Source: Larix kaempferi (taxonomy: Eukaryota > Streptophyta > Pinopsida > Pinales > Pinaceae). Taken from it: DNA of 64,000 bases. The notes below the pieces were generated by a model. The model did not search any database and was not told the DNA's origin. It saw nothing but the letters and a program-made list of their open reading frames with translations. Both the position numbers and the translations under genes were made by a program. Below are positions 24,255 through 37,698 of the stretch, one piece after another. The stretch is from the NCBI GenBank assembly GCA_027924585.1, contig BSBM01000486.1, positions 43,642,501-43,706,500 of the forward strand, given 5' to 3'. Each line of letters opens with the position of its first letter. The stretch's first letter is position 1.

Positions 24255-24385
24255 TATGCATCATGTTGGATGCTGGATATGATCAGTTGGATCATTTATA
24301 TTTGTATGTATGTACGCATCATGTTGATGCTGGATATGATCAGTTGGATCATTTATATTTGTATGGATGTACGCATCGTGTTGAT
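24255..24385 (+). repeat. 3' UTR tandem array of Copia-1, first part
   Basis: Units of about 55 bp contain ATGATCAGTTGGATCAT, a 6-bp inverted repeat ATGATC / GATCAT around AGTTG, then 'TTATATTTGTATG'. The array is interrupted at 24385 by the nested element and resumes at 37699. Confidence 0.85.
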
Positions 24386-27300
24386 TGTAGTGCTCTAGTA
24401 GAGCACTAAGACAAATTCCTAAGTCAAATTCTTGTGCTAACTTCAGTGTTTAAGCTCTAATTTCTGTGTTAAGCTCACCGTGAGCATGTCTTGACAGGTT
24501 TAAATAAAACAATACTATTTCAATCAGATTTCCATGTTTGTGTTTGTTTCTATTTGTACTTGGTTTCTACGAACATACTAGTGAATAATCCAAAATATAC
24601 ATTTGTACAGTTACTTTCCTATCATAAACTTTACATATTCTCATATTAGCTAGTCAATCTAACCATTTAAAGTATGCATAGAATTAGGATGTAAATGATT
24701 AACCAATAGTAACATTCCTGGATCCGGTAGGTCGTAGATTGTCCCCTTGCTCCTGTAGCCTTTCCCATCCAAGCTTTTTTCTCCCGCAGACTTTCTGTTC
24801 CAAGCCTTTATACCAAAAATGGATGAACCACCCTGCCAACCAGCTCTTATCGTGCTGGCCCTAGGAAACCGATGGGTTTCCTAGCCCTCGAGCCCACAAA
24901 CCAATAATCCTGACAGCATCTTTCCTTAGTACCTTTCCATAGTTCAATAGTAATTTTTCTTTGAGTTAACCCCACCTCAGTCTTTGAGTTTCCCACCTCC
25001 TCAAAGCTTCCAGTTCTCCCCCTCCTCGGCATTCCTCCTTTTCATCAAAATACTAAGTGTACTTCTCCCAAAAGAAAACCCACCCCCTCATCTTCGTGAA
25101 ACCATTGCTTTATAGATCCATTTTCCTCCTCCAATCTTCATTTGCACTCCACCGCCTTAGCCCTCCAGTTTTTTGGGATTCTAAACCATTAATACCATCA
25201 CACCAATCAAGGATAAAATAATATTTAAATATGATTGTCAGATTTCTTGTTTCTTTCAAGTAGTGGAATAATTCAATTCTAAGGATAAACTAATATTTAA
25301 ATATGCTTGTCAGATTTCTTGTTTCTCTCGAGTAGTGGAATAATTCAATTCTAACGATAAAATAATATTTAAATATGCTTGTCAGATTTCTTGTTTCTCT
25401 CGAGCAGTGGAATAATTCAATTCTAATTAAGGTTGTCGTTTTGTGTAGATTTCCTATCATTCTATTTTATTAAAAAAAATAAAAAAAATAAGCATGACTT
25501 GCCTTATCTAAACTTATGGGACAAGTTAAATTGTATAGAATTTATCCCACCGCTTGATCTTTAAATGCGGATAGGATAATATAATAAATGAAAACTTGAA
25601 TTTACACATGGAGGACGTTCATGTCTTTATTACTCAACTAAATCTTGATTCGAAAATGTTGTTTGATTTACAATTAAAGTTTAAATAACAATATAATATG
25701 GAATATAATAATATCACAAAGACTCACTTTCAATTGTTTTAAATAATTTGTTCCTTTTTATTATTCACATAAAACAATCATGATAAATTAATCCATATAT
25801 GCAAAACATTAAGCTATGTTTATTTGACAACGATTATAATAACAAATAAGATTATGCATGTTAATAACAATATTAATAATACTAATAACAATAATAATAT
25901 TAATATTAAAAATATTTAATGATAATTATTTTATAACACTATGACCTTAAAGGTTATAAACATAACATTGAATTACTTCTAACCAACATAATTTGACTCT
26001 TCAAAGAGAAGGACAATTATGCTAGAACAAAGAACGCTAATTGTGTAAACTAAACAGGGACTATGTTAAATACAACACTATCCCCAACGCAACATAAATG
26101 ATGTTAAGCACAACACTATTTCCAACAATTAGTTACTAATGCATGTAATTAACAACTAACAGACTGATCCATTTATGCATATTTACATGATTAACAACCA
26201 TCATTTGGACTTTACTAATTCACGACTGAGTCTTATCTAGAATTCAATCACAACCAATGGTTATCACATTAATACTAGTGTACATGTACAAGGTGTGCAT
26301 CTATGGCCAACGTATGCATAGATTGTACTCGTACTATAAGAAAACATCATTTCCCCTATGCATATATATTAACTTCAACAAAACAATGATTTGTATTGAC
26401 ATAACAATCATACATACAAACAATCACAAATACTTAACCCATTCAACATACATAAATCATAATCATTTCAGCATCATTAGGCATTGATAAATATCCAATT
26501 AAGTTGTAACATTTATGTTTTCCAGATTCACCATAATTAATCAATCAATTATTTTTAAGGAAGAGGCACCTACTACCACTAAATCAGGATCAAGGGATAC
26601 CCAACCCTCAACAGTACTAACTAACATATCCCCCCACCCTAACCTACGTCCACATCCTCCCTATCCTTCCTCTGCTAGTACAAAAGTGGATGTCAGCTAT
26701 ACTGACCTAGCCACGTAGAACGTGAGAGCGGTAGCGTCGGCTAACTAGCGGACCTAACCTCTCCTAGCAGGAATCCGACCATCGTCATCACAACAACTCA
26801 GGGAGCGTGTCTCAGCACGGCCCTCCCACGACCTCGGGTATGATAGAAACATAGGGTGGGCAATACATCCATCCCTCTCAACATACTGGGTCTACGCCCT
26901 TATCAACTCATACTTTGTTGCTCTCGAGACTATTGGTTTGTGTCATCGTATCATCAACTTTGGTAAACAAGGCTCTCTGCAAAATAGGTACTATACCATA
27001 CTTCATATCAAGTATCCCGCTATTACATAGCCCCGGTGTCCTGCGGATTAGTACTTTGCAGCCATACATTTATAACAACATTTCCATTCTATCATCGTCT
27101 AATCCATATTGTCAACATCATTTATTTCATCACATAAAATCATTAAATCGATCACAGCATAAATACCACATCATATATATCACATTTCATCCAGGATGAT
27201 TATTAAACATACACTGTCATTATGAAATAAAAGAATCTGGTGATAACTACAACATAGTAACCACATAAACCTAATAACATCATGAGGATGGTAACATCAT

Positions 27301-27484
27301 AACATCATAACCGTAGTATCAGCATGGGCATAGTAACATCCTAAACATAGTAGCAACATATCATCATGTCTAACATGCCGAAAATATAGTTCACTCTATC
27401 TAGCTGAGTCGAACAGATAATAAGCAAATAAAGTGAAAGGTGTCTAACTCATAAACACGCCTAGTCAAAATATGGGGCGTTACA
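24386..27484 (-). repeat. 3' LTR (minus sense) of nested element
   Basis: On the + strand runs TGTAGTGCTC ... GGGGCGTTACA. Contains a short triplicated block 'AAATATGCTTGTCAGATTTC' with about 70-bp spacing (25215-25415). Short frames at 26257-26487 and 26915-27199 recur in the other LTR but have no recognisable domain. Confidence 0.92.
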
Positions 27485-27520
27485 TACACCCACCCTTCAG
27501 GAAACTTCGTCCCAAAGTTA
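27485..27520 (-). other. Polypurine-tract region of nested element
   Basis: On the minus strand GAAGGGTGGGTGTA lies directly before the LTR start TGTAACGCC, the position expected for plus-strand priming. Confidence 0.6.
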
Positions 27521-29498
27521 TGGTCATAATAATGCAGGGAAATTCTTGACACATAAACTCTTCATTCTTGCAAGTAGTAGGTGTTGGCTATACTTGTCCT
27601 ACTTAGCTTTGACTTGACCGAATATGTTGATATTATTTTATGGCTTTGCTTCTTTTATCCCCTGATATGTATTCTAATAATTAAAGAAACATTTAGATTA
27701 ATCCTTCTATCGAATCTCAATATTATATCTAGAATCCCTAAGGTTATAATCAAGTGCTATCCACCTTAGTATCCTACTTCTTACCGTTTAACAATATCCT
27801 TCAAGTTATAACATCCAGAGAGGTTTACTCATCACAAAAGCTTATATTGATCCAACTTAGCATGAAATAATCAACGATTTAAATTGGAGGTCTTTAGAAC
27901 TCATAATTTGTATTCACTCAACACGCAACTACCAAGGACCTTTAAGGTTTTCATACCTCTCTTAGGGAAGAAGGTTCATGTCCTCAAAATCCTAAGGTCA
28001 TACATTATTATTTCCTTATCGGTAATAAACAATAACAAAAGTATCGTAATATCATTAAACTAGGAGAACTATTATTGTTTACAAGGTTTTCATGGCTATT
28101 TCTTATCAAAATACAATTGTTATCATGTTTATTTATTATTCTCTCATTTTCAAACTAATATAATTTGTTGGGAAACCATTACTTCTTCAATTCCTTAAGA
28201 ATTTCATAGCTAGTTTTGTTCCCACCCTTACCATCGCAAAGGTAATTACTAGTATTTATCCTAGTATGCCATTGTATTTGTACATCACCACTCTTCCTAC
28301 CCATAGAAGCAACCTTTATTTACTTTGTAAAAGCCTTAGTCTAATCCTACAAGTTCAATGAAAACATCATTACTTAATATGTTCAATCATATTAGAACTT
28401 CATAACAACCGCTTTAATCGAGTTAAGTTGAGAACTGTGTTGAGATTCTTATGACTCTCTTATTATTACCCAAGATCATCACTATATTAGGTATGATTAA
28501 TCCAAAATTTTCTCAAAAACCGTTTCGCACCATTACACCAATATTTAACTTAATTAGACTAAAGCCATGTTCCCCCTTAATAAAATAGTCTTTTAATAAG
28601 CTTTATATGCAATCTCCTGGTTTAAGTACATGGTGTTTTCCATAATGTGATTCAAAAGGATACCTATCCTTGTATCCAACAAATTTATTTCCATCCATTA
28701 TCTTATCTAAATAATATATAATGTATTTTCTAAGTCTCTCTCTTTTTTTTTCTTTTTTTTTCTTTTTTTTCACTAATCTATATAACATTTATTTATATTT
28801 TTAAATGAAATTTTTATTTGTAAATATAATTATGAGAGGTTCACGAGTTTTCACTTTAATTTGTACCTTGTACTAAGTTATCTATATACACACATTAATG
28901 TTTGTGTAATTTGTTGTGGGGAAGTAGCAGCTCAAACACCACTCCATGTTTATTTAACCATGTTCTCTTATTAAACACAAGCAAAGTTTAGATGTGGTTG
29001 TCCTAACAAATTACACATTCACATAACCATTAAACATGTTAGTTACCCAACATGTAAAACCTATTCAATAGAACTAGATGAGGTTACATAGCATTGCAAC
29101 TAATGCAATCTAGGAATTTTATTAATAGATTAAAACACAACTTTTCCTTTCTTAGTTGATATGTAAAAATTACCACTCTTTGTAATACTCATTTGAATTA
29201 TTCTAGATGGTTGTAAATGTTAACTTTTAAGTTGATCTTTTTACGTGAGTGAATGTCTTAGACTTTTAGCATGTATTTCTTTTTATCGTGAGATTGTCAA
29301 CCTAGTTTAAAGTAAACTAAATAAGGTTTGTATATGAAACACTAAATTTTTAAGTTTATTTTAATAAAATTATGAAAGCCACTGTCATCATAAGTACCCC
29401 ATCCTAGTACAAAATTTGAACCAAAATTAGAGAAGAAATCTAAGAAAATAAAGGAATTCATTTCTACCCTGTCATTTTACATCACGAGGAAAACCTTT

Positions 29499-29529
<31 letters not shown>

Positions 29530-30100
29530 ATTTAAATTTTACAGCAAGTACTTTTAACATATAATCTTTATGTATATATATATATTGAACTTAAAGGGGT
29601 ATAATAGCTTTGTTGTTTTGTCAAACCTGCTTCTCTTAATGTATGCACAATCAAAATCTCCTTGGTTACTCCATAGATTACCTTTTTTGAATGAGGATTT
29701 GGTTACCGAGCATATTATCTTTTAATCTAGGATTACCTTAGTTAAGATTTTATCCAATTTATATAGAGCATACACATTTTGCACTAAAGCACGCTACAAG
29801 AACTGATAATTGCTTTAATGCATTTTTTTTTTTATCCCGTATACATACAATTTGGAAACGCCTTCATAGGTATATATATATTTTAAGACATTCTAAAATA
29901 CTTATCCTTTCATTCTAAAATACATTCCAAATATTTGCAAATATTCTAAAATACCGTTATAACTTGAATTCCATATTTTAAAATATTTCAAAACTATAAA
30001 TTTTATATTTAAAGCATTTAAGTATTATTTTTTTTTTTCATTTCAATAAATGTTAAAATTTTAACATTTCAATATATATATTTGAACTACTTAGACTCAC
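27521..30100. other. AT-rich interior of nested element, no gene
   Basis: No coding signal on either strand. Holds simple repeats: T-runs broken by single C at 28741-28770, and (TTTA)n at about 29494-29526. Confidence 0.7.
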
Positions 30101-30107
30101 CATATTT

Positions 30108-30720
30108 ATGCCACCTTTCCACCACTCACTACACCTATCATCTCCCTCAGCCTCCTGCCACGCCACCTGCTCCAACTACCACCGTCAAGCCCCCTTATCA
30201 TCATCCACCGCTCCTCCTCGCCAGGCCCTCCTAGCTCCACCTCCACCCAACACCAAACCTAGCCTGTTGCTAGCCTCGAGGCCACCCCCTCGGCCTCCTC
30301 TCTCCATGCGGCATGAGGCATGTCTCTCTTCCTCCACTCATGCCTCTACGGCTGGCCAGTCCAACCCATGCAAGGAAACAACGAGGAGGCCTGGGCTACA
30401 TGCCAGCCATGCGGGCTGCATGCACGTGCCTCCCCATCTACTGCCGTAGGGTGCCTCTTCCTACAAAACGGGGCTAAGTCTCCTGCGCGCGGGCATGGCC
30501 TCTTTATTTGCGCTAATATGTTTTGGTCTTCACGATGGGTGGTGTGGTAGTTTCTGGGACTGTCTTGATAGATCGTGATTTCAAGTAGCCCAGAGAAACC
30601 ATGATTTTGGAGTGAGCAGTGAAAGTAATGGCCTATCTGCACAATCACAGCTGCAAAGAGCACGATTGTAGCTTGCAGCTCCTAATGGATTAACGCCAAT
30701 CCCTAATCCACGAAGCAAAG
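30108..30720 (+). other. GC-rich island inside nested element, possible captured sequence
   Basis: Composition rises sharply from the AT-rich flanks. The + strand has an open, Pro/Ser-rich frame (30108-30449) without recognised domain. The block differs from both neighbours and could be a captured host exon or 5' UTR. I assign no function. Confidence 0.35.
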
Positions 30721-30739
30721 GTCAGCACTTCACACATTC

Positions 30740-30862
30740 TACAGTTCCATATAATATTATTATTTTTTAAATGTTTTCTGCAACATGCGATTGTTCAGCC
30801 CTTCCACATTCTACTTTCCATATTTTTTTTTTTAAATGTTTGTTGCAACATGAAATTGAAAA
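30740..30862 (+). repeat. Local duplication, about 70 bp
   Basis: 'CACATTCTAC', 'TTTTTTAAATGTTT' and 'GCAACATG' occur twice in the same order (about 30735-30792 and 30807-30857). Confidence 0.6.
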
Positions 30863-30892
30863 TTTATTGTTAAAATCATTTTTCAACTTTCA

Positions 30893-31040
30893 GCTTGCAT
30901 GTGTTCTCCGTTCTCTGCCGGAGAGGGGCACCAAAGAATCTAGGTTTTACGAGAGCATTTTTAGGCTCCAGGGGCTGCAAATCATGAGAAACAGTGTAGA
31001 TTCTATGATCCTTTGTGGTGAATTCTCTTATGCTTATAAG
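30893..31040 (+). pseudogene. Exon-like segment of unknown gene
   Basis: A pyrimidine-rich tract ending TTTCAACTTTCAG precedes an open stretch of about 50 codons (contains RSLPERGTKESRFYE and IMRNSVDSM). It stays open to a TAG at about 31068. It looks like a splice acceptor plus coding exon caught inside the element, but I do not recognise the protein and a chance match is possible. Confidence 0.25.
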
Positions 31041-31069
31041 GGTTGTAATGCCCCTGCTCAAGCTCTATA

Positions 31070-32802
31070 GCACTTGCAGCTGTGTTTTCTTATACTTTTT
31101 AAGTACGTGATGTTGTGGAACAATCACAATCTGCCTTTGAAGTGGCGAACTTGCCTATGCCTCATGTTATGGTTTCACTGCCTTTCCCAGCTTTGTAAAT
31201 AGTTGACAGAGCATCCCCGTATTTATAAATACATCTTTCCTGGAATTGAAAAGCAATAGGCGAATAATAAGGTATTGTGAAATGATCGGATAAAAGAACC
31301 ACCCAGATGTAAAGGCAGGAAAGCACTCATAAGGCCAAGAGAAAAAGGATTGGCACTTAGGTGCGGTATTCCAATTTAAAACCCTAAGGTGGCAGTTTAA
31401 GAAATAGTTCATGCTAAAGAAGTGTGCAGTCTGCCTTACATTTTAGCTTATCTGGCAGCTAGCTTCAGCAATTAATTTACCATACTTAAAACCTCGAGAT
31501 CTTGAGTTTATGTTCAGCCTGATATGGAGGAGCGACGACCGGATATGAACTTGAAATGGTTCAAAATCAATTTTGTCATGAGTTTACCATACTTTAGTTA
31601 ATGAACTCTCTTTGTATCAGTGAGCTCGCCTCCTCGAAGGCCTTCCATTTTACTATTTTCATTCTTATTATGAATAGGCATGGATCGACTTCATGTATGG
31701 GTATTTTGCATTAACATCAGTACCCTGTAGCCTATACCTATTGTTGCTAAACCAACTCCAAGATTGTTTCTCAGGTTCCCCCTTGTTTCTTCTACTTTCC
31801 AAGTTCTGCATTTATTTTAGTGTTTAGTAGATCTATCTTCAGGGACTTACTTCCTTTACAAATGTGTTCAGGAACTACCTTCATTCTCCATTCACAAAAT
31901 GTGCAGCCATCACCTGTCAGCAATTAATGTTGCGGCTGCTTAAGCTGCGGATTAGAAAGTCACGGAATAGATTACACCAATTACTTATTATTTACCTAAA
32001 GAGGGAGTCCCTTTTTAATAATTGAGTTTACATGACCATCGAGCGATGCTTCTATCTGGTCTGATTCTCGTATGATTTCCTATCTCAGTTGACCAACCAA
32101 TGCACAAGACAAAGCAGACTCCTACTAGATATATGGAATGCTCCCTATGAAACTTATGGAAATCTCAAAACTTCAGTAACAAAGCTTAGCTGTGTGGATG
32201 CGCAAGCAAGCTCAACTGTGAGGAGAACACAACCTTCGGATCGGTGTGCTATTATGTGTATAGAGCGGTGTAGGTTTGTTGGTTCATGCTCCCTCCCCTG
32301 CTGGTGTTTAATGATTTGTGACTTGATATGTGCAATTCTTTTCTTGTGGTTTGCTTGGTGAGCAATAGGTGATATTGGACGAAGTAGGTGAACGTATTTG
32401 CATATGAAATGCACCAAATATTCCATTTTTTAGATTTGGGGATCATAATCAGCATCTTGAATTTTGGTTTCTATTTATTTATTATTACTATTTTTTTACA
32501 TATTTCATTAGCACAATAATGACCTAAACATTGCCCATTCCATTTTATTTTATATCGAGACTCTTCTTATTTCCCTAAATGAATATTTCTGCCACATATT
32601 CATAATCATTGAGGAATGCCAAAGATATAAAATTAATTTAGAGATCAGGCACATACAACTAATCCTGTATGTAATGTAAGGGATGAGCATTATTGATATT
32701 CAAATGTCTTTTTTTTTTTGTAGTGCTATGCCTTCCAATCCTTCCATTTTTATGTTGTTTTTTCTAGTTGAGCCCATTTTGTTTTGGAATAAACCAATGA
32801 AT
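31070..32802. other. Interior of nested element, no recognised gene
   Basis: Moderate composition, no recognised domain. A frame at 32089-32361 is Cys-rich but unsupported. The stretch may be captured intronic or untranslated host sequence. Confidence 0.5.
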
Positions 32803-33923
32803 AGAAGCCATAATTATAATCTCGAAGGGCAAAAGTTGAGCGGATTAGGGATGGAGCTCTGCAACCTAGGGTTTTGAGCCAATCCGAGTTGATCTCGGCG
32901 GCCAGGGCTCTATCCCTGGTCACAGACTCCTTCTGAGCTCTCAGGACGACGGCGAGGGTAGCATTCCGTGGCGGTGAGGAGCGGCTTCCAAACAACGGCG
33001 GCGGCACTCCTGCGACGGCTTGCATTCGGCGGAGGCGGCTGATACCAGGACGACGCGATCAAGGGTTTCTTCTGCTTACTTCTCACACATTCGACCTGCA
33101 GGAACACTAGATCCAGGCGGTCAATGCCGTTTCTGGCGTTTTTGGCGGATACTTTTGTGGCGGCGACCAGCTTCTTGGGTTGCGATCTTGGAGGCCATGG
33201 CCACATACGACCCGCAGAACGGGCGCTTGCGGTTTCTTGCGGCTCTGAGGATTTCTTTCTTTGACGCGCGATTTCTGTGTTCCGAGACATGGCTCGTACG
33301 AAGCAGACGGCACGTAGCTCCCAGGAAGCCAAGGCTGCACGCAAAAGCCTCATGATACCGTCCTGGTACAGTCGAGAAAGTATCAGAAAAGCACAGAGTT
33401 GCTAACAGCTACGGCTCTGCAATTCAGGAAGACCTGAAGTGGCTAGTGAGAGGGTTCTCGATCCAAGAAGTCCAAGATTTCAATTCGAAAACGAAGGTCG
33501 ACGGAAACCCTGATTACTTCTCTGGAAAGAAATGTCCGAAATCTCGCCACCTCTCTATGGCTGGGCCTGCGTTTTGCTTTCAGGAGCGTGATGTATTATC
33601 TGAGTATGGAGAGAGGGCTGCACCTTTGCGCGGCGACCCATTGGGTCTACATGATCCAGTGGCGGCGGCGGCGGTTTCAGGGTCAAAACCAGAAACCGGT
33701 GGCCCCACTTTCACCACTGTTCATGATATTTTTGTTCTATTTTTTGTCTAGTTTTCTGGTTCAGCTCATTAAGCTGTTTATCTGCATATATGAGACAATA
33801 TGTGAAAATGTAGGGATCCTTGTTGATCTCACTACATCTGCAATATGTAATTTTAATCATCTTTTTGAAATAAAATTACGGACATTTTCCCAGGAAAAAA
33901 AAAAAAGAAGCCATAATTATAAT
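32803..33923 (+). pseudogene. Poly(A)-tailed retrocopy with histone H3-like start
   Basis: Inserted sequence 32821-33905 is flanked by an 17-18 bp direct repeat (core GAAGCCATAATTATAAT at 32804-32820 and 33907-33923). It ends with AATAAA at 33869, then about 20 bases and a run of 12 A. These are hallmarks of LINE-mediated retroposition of a processed mRNA. At 33289 an ATG opens MARTKQTAR, identical to the conserved N-terminus of histone H3. Sequence then diverges with deletions, and a stop follows at 33403. Further H3-like DNA pieces (matching the PGTV and KYQKSTELL regions) can be traced in shifting frames to about 33480. The GC-rich first 465 bp look like a 5' UTR or a fused transcript. Confidence 0.8.
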
Positions 33924-34583
33924 TTGTTTTGCTATTTTTAGGAAAAAATAATGTCATATCCCAACCTTCTGTAAAAAAAAAAAAAAATTGTTTGCAAAAT
34001 GAGTCAATAAAATAAATAAATAAATGCAGAGATTTACCATTTGAACATTGTTTTCTTCACACTGTACTTGTAACCACTATAACATACACTACATAACTTT
34101 AACTTTTACAGGATTCGCTATTCCTATGTTCAAGTTAGAATCCCAACATATGAATTCTCCAATTATCCTCTATAACATTCAGCTTGGAAAATTGGAAATT
34201 ACCTTCTTCTTCTTCCTTTTTTTTTTCTCCTTAACCATCTTTATTTTAGTTTTACCTCTTATTTTCCTGAAATGCTCGAGCTACTTCCTCCCTGAATTTA
34301 ATTTAAAATAATTAATGTAGTGGCTTGGGTAAACATGAATTTTCTATTTGTTTTCTTGTACTAAATATGAAATTTCAGTTTGTTTTCTTTATTTATTGAT
34401 TTTCTAAATGTTAATACTATTGTGGTTGTCCAGGTACCTTGGAGGCTCACCATGGGTGGAAGTTGAGTAGGTAAAGCTCACTATGGCTGGAATTCAAGTA
34501 GGTAACTTGTCAATTGGATTTTCTCCTTAACGAGGACTAGATGAAGCATGAATAGGCTTTTTAGGTTCAAGAGTTCGAACCAT
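33924..34583. other. Leader side of nested element, no gene
   Basis: AT-rich with A- and T-runs. The last 30 bases before the primer site read GTTCAAGAGTTCGAACC on the + strand, so the minus-strand match to tRNA-Met continues in part into the T-arm. Confidence 0.5.
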
Positions 34584-34596
34584 GGCTCTGATACCA
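34584..34596 (-). other. Primer-binding site of nested element
   Basis: Minus strand TGGTATCAGAGCC begins two bases inside the right LTR and matches initiator tRNA-Met. It fixes the element's orientation as minus. Confidence 0.9.
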
Positions 34597-34598
34597 AA

Positions 34599-37500
34599 TA
34601 TAGTGCTCCAGTAGAGCACTAAGACAACTTCCTAAGTCAAATTCTTGTGCTAACTTCAGTGTTTAAGCTCTAATTTCTGTGTTAAGCTCATCGTGAGCAT
34701 GTCTTGACAGGTTTAAATAAAACTATACTATTTCAATCAGATTTCCATGTTTGTGTTTGTTTCTATTTGTACTTAGTTTCTGCGAACATACTAGTGAATA
34801 ATAAAAAATATACATTTGTATAGTTACTTTCCTATCATAAAATTTACATATTCTCATATTAGCTAGTCAATCTAACCATTTAAAGTATGCATAGAATTAT
34901 GATGTAAATGATTAACCAATAGTAACATACCTGGATCCGGTAGGTCATAGATTGTCCCCTTGCTCCTGTAGCCTTTCCCGTCCAAGATTTTTGCTCCCGC
35001 AGAATTTTTGTTCCAAGCCTTTATACCAAAAATGGATGAACCACCCTGCCAATTAGCTCTTATCATGCTGGCCCTAGGAAACTGACGGGTTTCCTAGCCC
35101 CCGAGCCCACAAACCAATAATCCCGACAACAGCTTTCCTTAGTACCTTTCCATAGTTCAATAGTAATTTTTCTTTGAGTTAACCCCACCTCAGTCTTTGA
35201 GTTTCCCACCTCCTCAAAGCTTCCAGTTCTCCCCCTCCTCGGCATTCCTCCTTTTCATCAAAATACTAAGTGTACTTCTCCCAAAAGAAAACCCACCCCC
35301 TCATCTTCATGAAACCATTGCTTTATAGATCCATTTTCCTCCTCCAAACTTCATTCGCACTCCACTGCCTTAGCCCTCCAGTTTTTTGGGATTCTAAACC
35401 ATTAATACCATCACACTAATCAAGGATAAAATAATATTTAAATATGATTGTCAGATTTCTTGTTTCTTTCAAGTAGTAGAATAATTCAATTCTAAGGATA
35501 AACTAATATTTAAATATGCTTGTCAGATTTCTTGTTTCTCTCGAGTAGTGGAATAATTCAATTTTAAGGATAAAATAATATTTAAATATGCTTGTCAGAT
35601 TTCTTGTTTCTCTCGAGCAGTGGAATAATTCAATTCTAATTAAGGTTGTCCTTTTGTGTAGATTTCCTATCGTTCTATTTTATTCAAAAAAAATAAAAAA
35701 AATAAGCATGACTTGCCTTATCTAAACTTATGGGACAAGTTAAATTGTATAGAATTTATCCCACCACTTGATCTTTAAATGTGGATAGGATAATATAATA
35801 AATGCAAACTTGAATTTACACATGGAGGACGTTCATGTCTTTATTACTCAACTAAATCTTGATTCGAAAATGTTGTTTGATTTACAATTAAAGTTTAAAT
35901 AACAATATAATATGGAATATAATAATATCACAAAGACTCACTTTCAATTGTTTTTAATAATTTGTTCCTTTTTATTATTCACATAAAACAATCATGATAA
36001 ATTAATCCATTTATGCAAAACATTAAGCTATTTTTATTTGACAACGATTATAATAACAAATAAGATTATGCATGTTAATAACAACATTAATAATACTAAT
36101 AACAATAATAATATTAATATTAAAAATATTTAATGATAATTATTTTATAACACTATGACCTTAAAGGTTATAAACATAACACTGAATTACTTCTAACCAA
36201 CATAATTTGACTCTTCAAAGAAAAGGACAATTATGCTAGAACAAACAATGCTAATTGTGTAAACTAAACAGGGACTATGTTAAATACAACACTATCCCCA
36301 ATGCAACATAAATGATGTTAAGCACAACACTATTTCCAACAATTAGTTACTAATGCATGTAATTAACAACTAACAGACTGATCCATTTATGAATATTTAC
36401 ATGATTAACAACCATCATTCGGACTTACTAATTCACGACTGAGTCTTATCTAGAATTCAATCACAACCAATAGTTATCACATTAATACTAGTGTACATGT
36501 ACAAGTTGTGCATCTATGGCCAGCGTATGCATAGATTGTACTCATACTATAAGAAAACATCATTTCCCCTATGCATATATATTAACTTCAACAAAACAAT
36601 GATTTGTATTGACATAAGAATCATACATACAAACAATCAGAAATACTTAACCCATTCAACATACATAAATCATAATCATTTCAGCATCATTAGGCATTAA
36701 TAAATATCCAATTAAGTTGTAACATTTATGTTTTCCAGATTCACCATAATTAATCAATCAATTATTTTTAAGGAAGAGGCACCTACTACCACTAAATCAG
36801 GATCAAGGGATACCCAACCCTCAACAGTACTAACTAACATATCCCGCCACTCTAACCTACATTCGCATCCTCCCTATCCTTCCTCTGCTAGTACAAAAGT
36901 GGATGTCAGCTATACTGACCTAGCCATGTAGAACGTGAGAGCGGTAGCGTCGGCTAAGTAGCGGACCTAACCTCTCCTAGCAGGCATCCGACCATCGTCA
37001 TCACAACAACTCAGGGAGCGTGTCTCAGCACGGCCCTCCCACGACCTCGGGTATCATAGAAAACATAGGGTGGGCAATACATCCATCCCTCTCAACATAC
37101 TGGGTCTACGCCCTTATCAACTCATACTTTGTTGCTCTCGAGATTATTGGTTTGTGTCATCGTATCATCAACTTTGGTAAACAAGGCTCTCTGCAAAATA
37201 GGTACTATACCATACTTCATATCAAGTATCCCGCTATTACATAGCCCCGGTATCCTGCGGATTAGTACTTTGCAGCCATACATTTATAACAACATTTCCA
37301 TTCTATCATCGTCTGATCCATATTGTCAACATCATTTATTTCATCACATAAAATCATTAAATCGATCACAGCATAAATACCACATCATATATATCACATT
37401 TCATCCAGGACGATTATTAAACATACACTGTCATTATGAAATAAAAGAATCTTGTGATAACTACAACATAGTAACCACATAAACCTAATAACATCATGAG

Positions 37501-37698
37501 GATGGTAACATCATAACATCATAACCGTAGTATCAGCATGGGCATAGTAACATCCTAAACATAGTAGCAACATATCATAATGTCTAACATGCCGAAAATA
37601 TAGTTCACTCTGTCTAGCTGAGTCGAACAGATAATAAGCAAATAAAGTGAAAGGTGTCTAACTCATAAACACGCCTAGTCAAAATATGGGGCGTTACA
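34599..37698 (-). repeat. 5' LTR (minus sense) of nested element
   Basis: Partner of 24386-27484. On the + strand it starts TATAGTGCTC, where the other copy has TGTAG, and ends GGCGTTACA before TTGAT. The terminal TG-to-TA change would hinder remobilisation. Confidence 0.92.

Noticed and set aside
26257-27199. Small protein genes in the 3.1 kb LTRs (also 36491-37482)
   Set aside because: Present twice only because the LTR is duplicated; no domain and AT-driven composition.
30108-30449. Proline-rich protein gene
   Set aside because: Low-complexity frame in a GC-rich patch with no domain or gene structure.
33289-33405. A functional histone H3 gene
   Set aside because: Only the first nine residues match. 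The frame stops after 38 codons, and later H3-like pieces are in different frames, inside a retrocopy.
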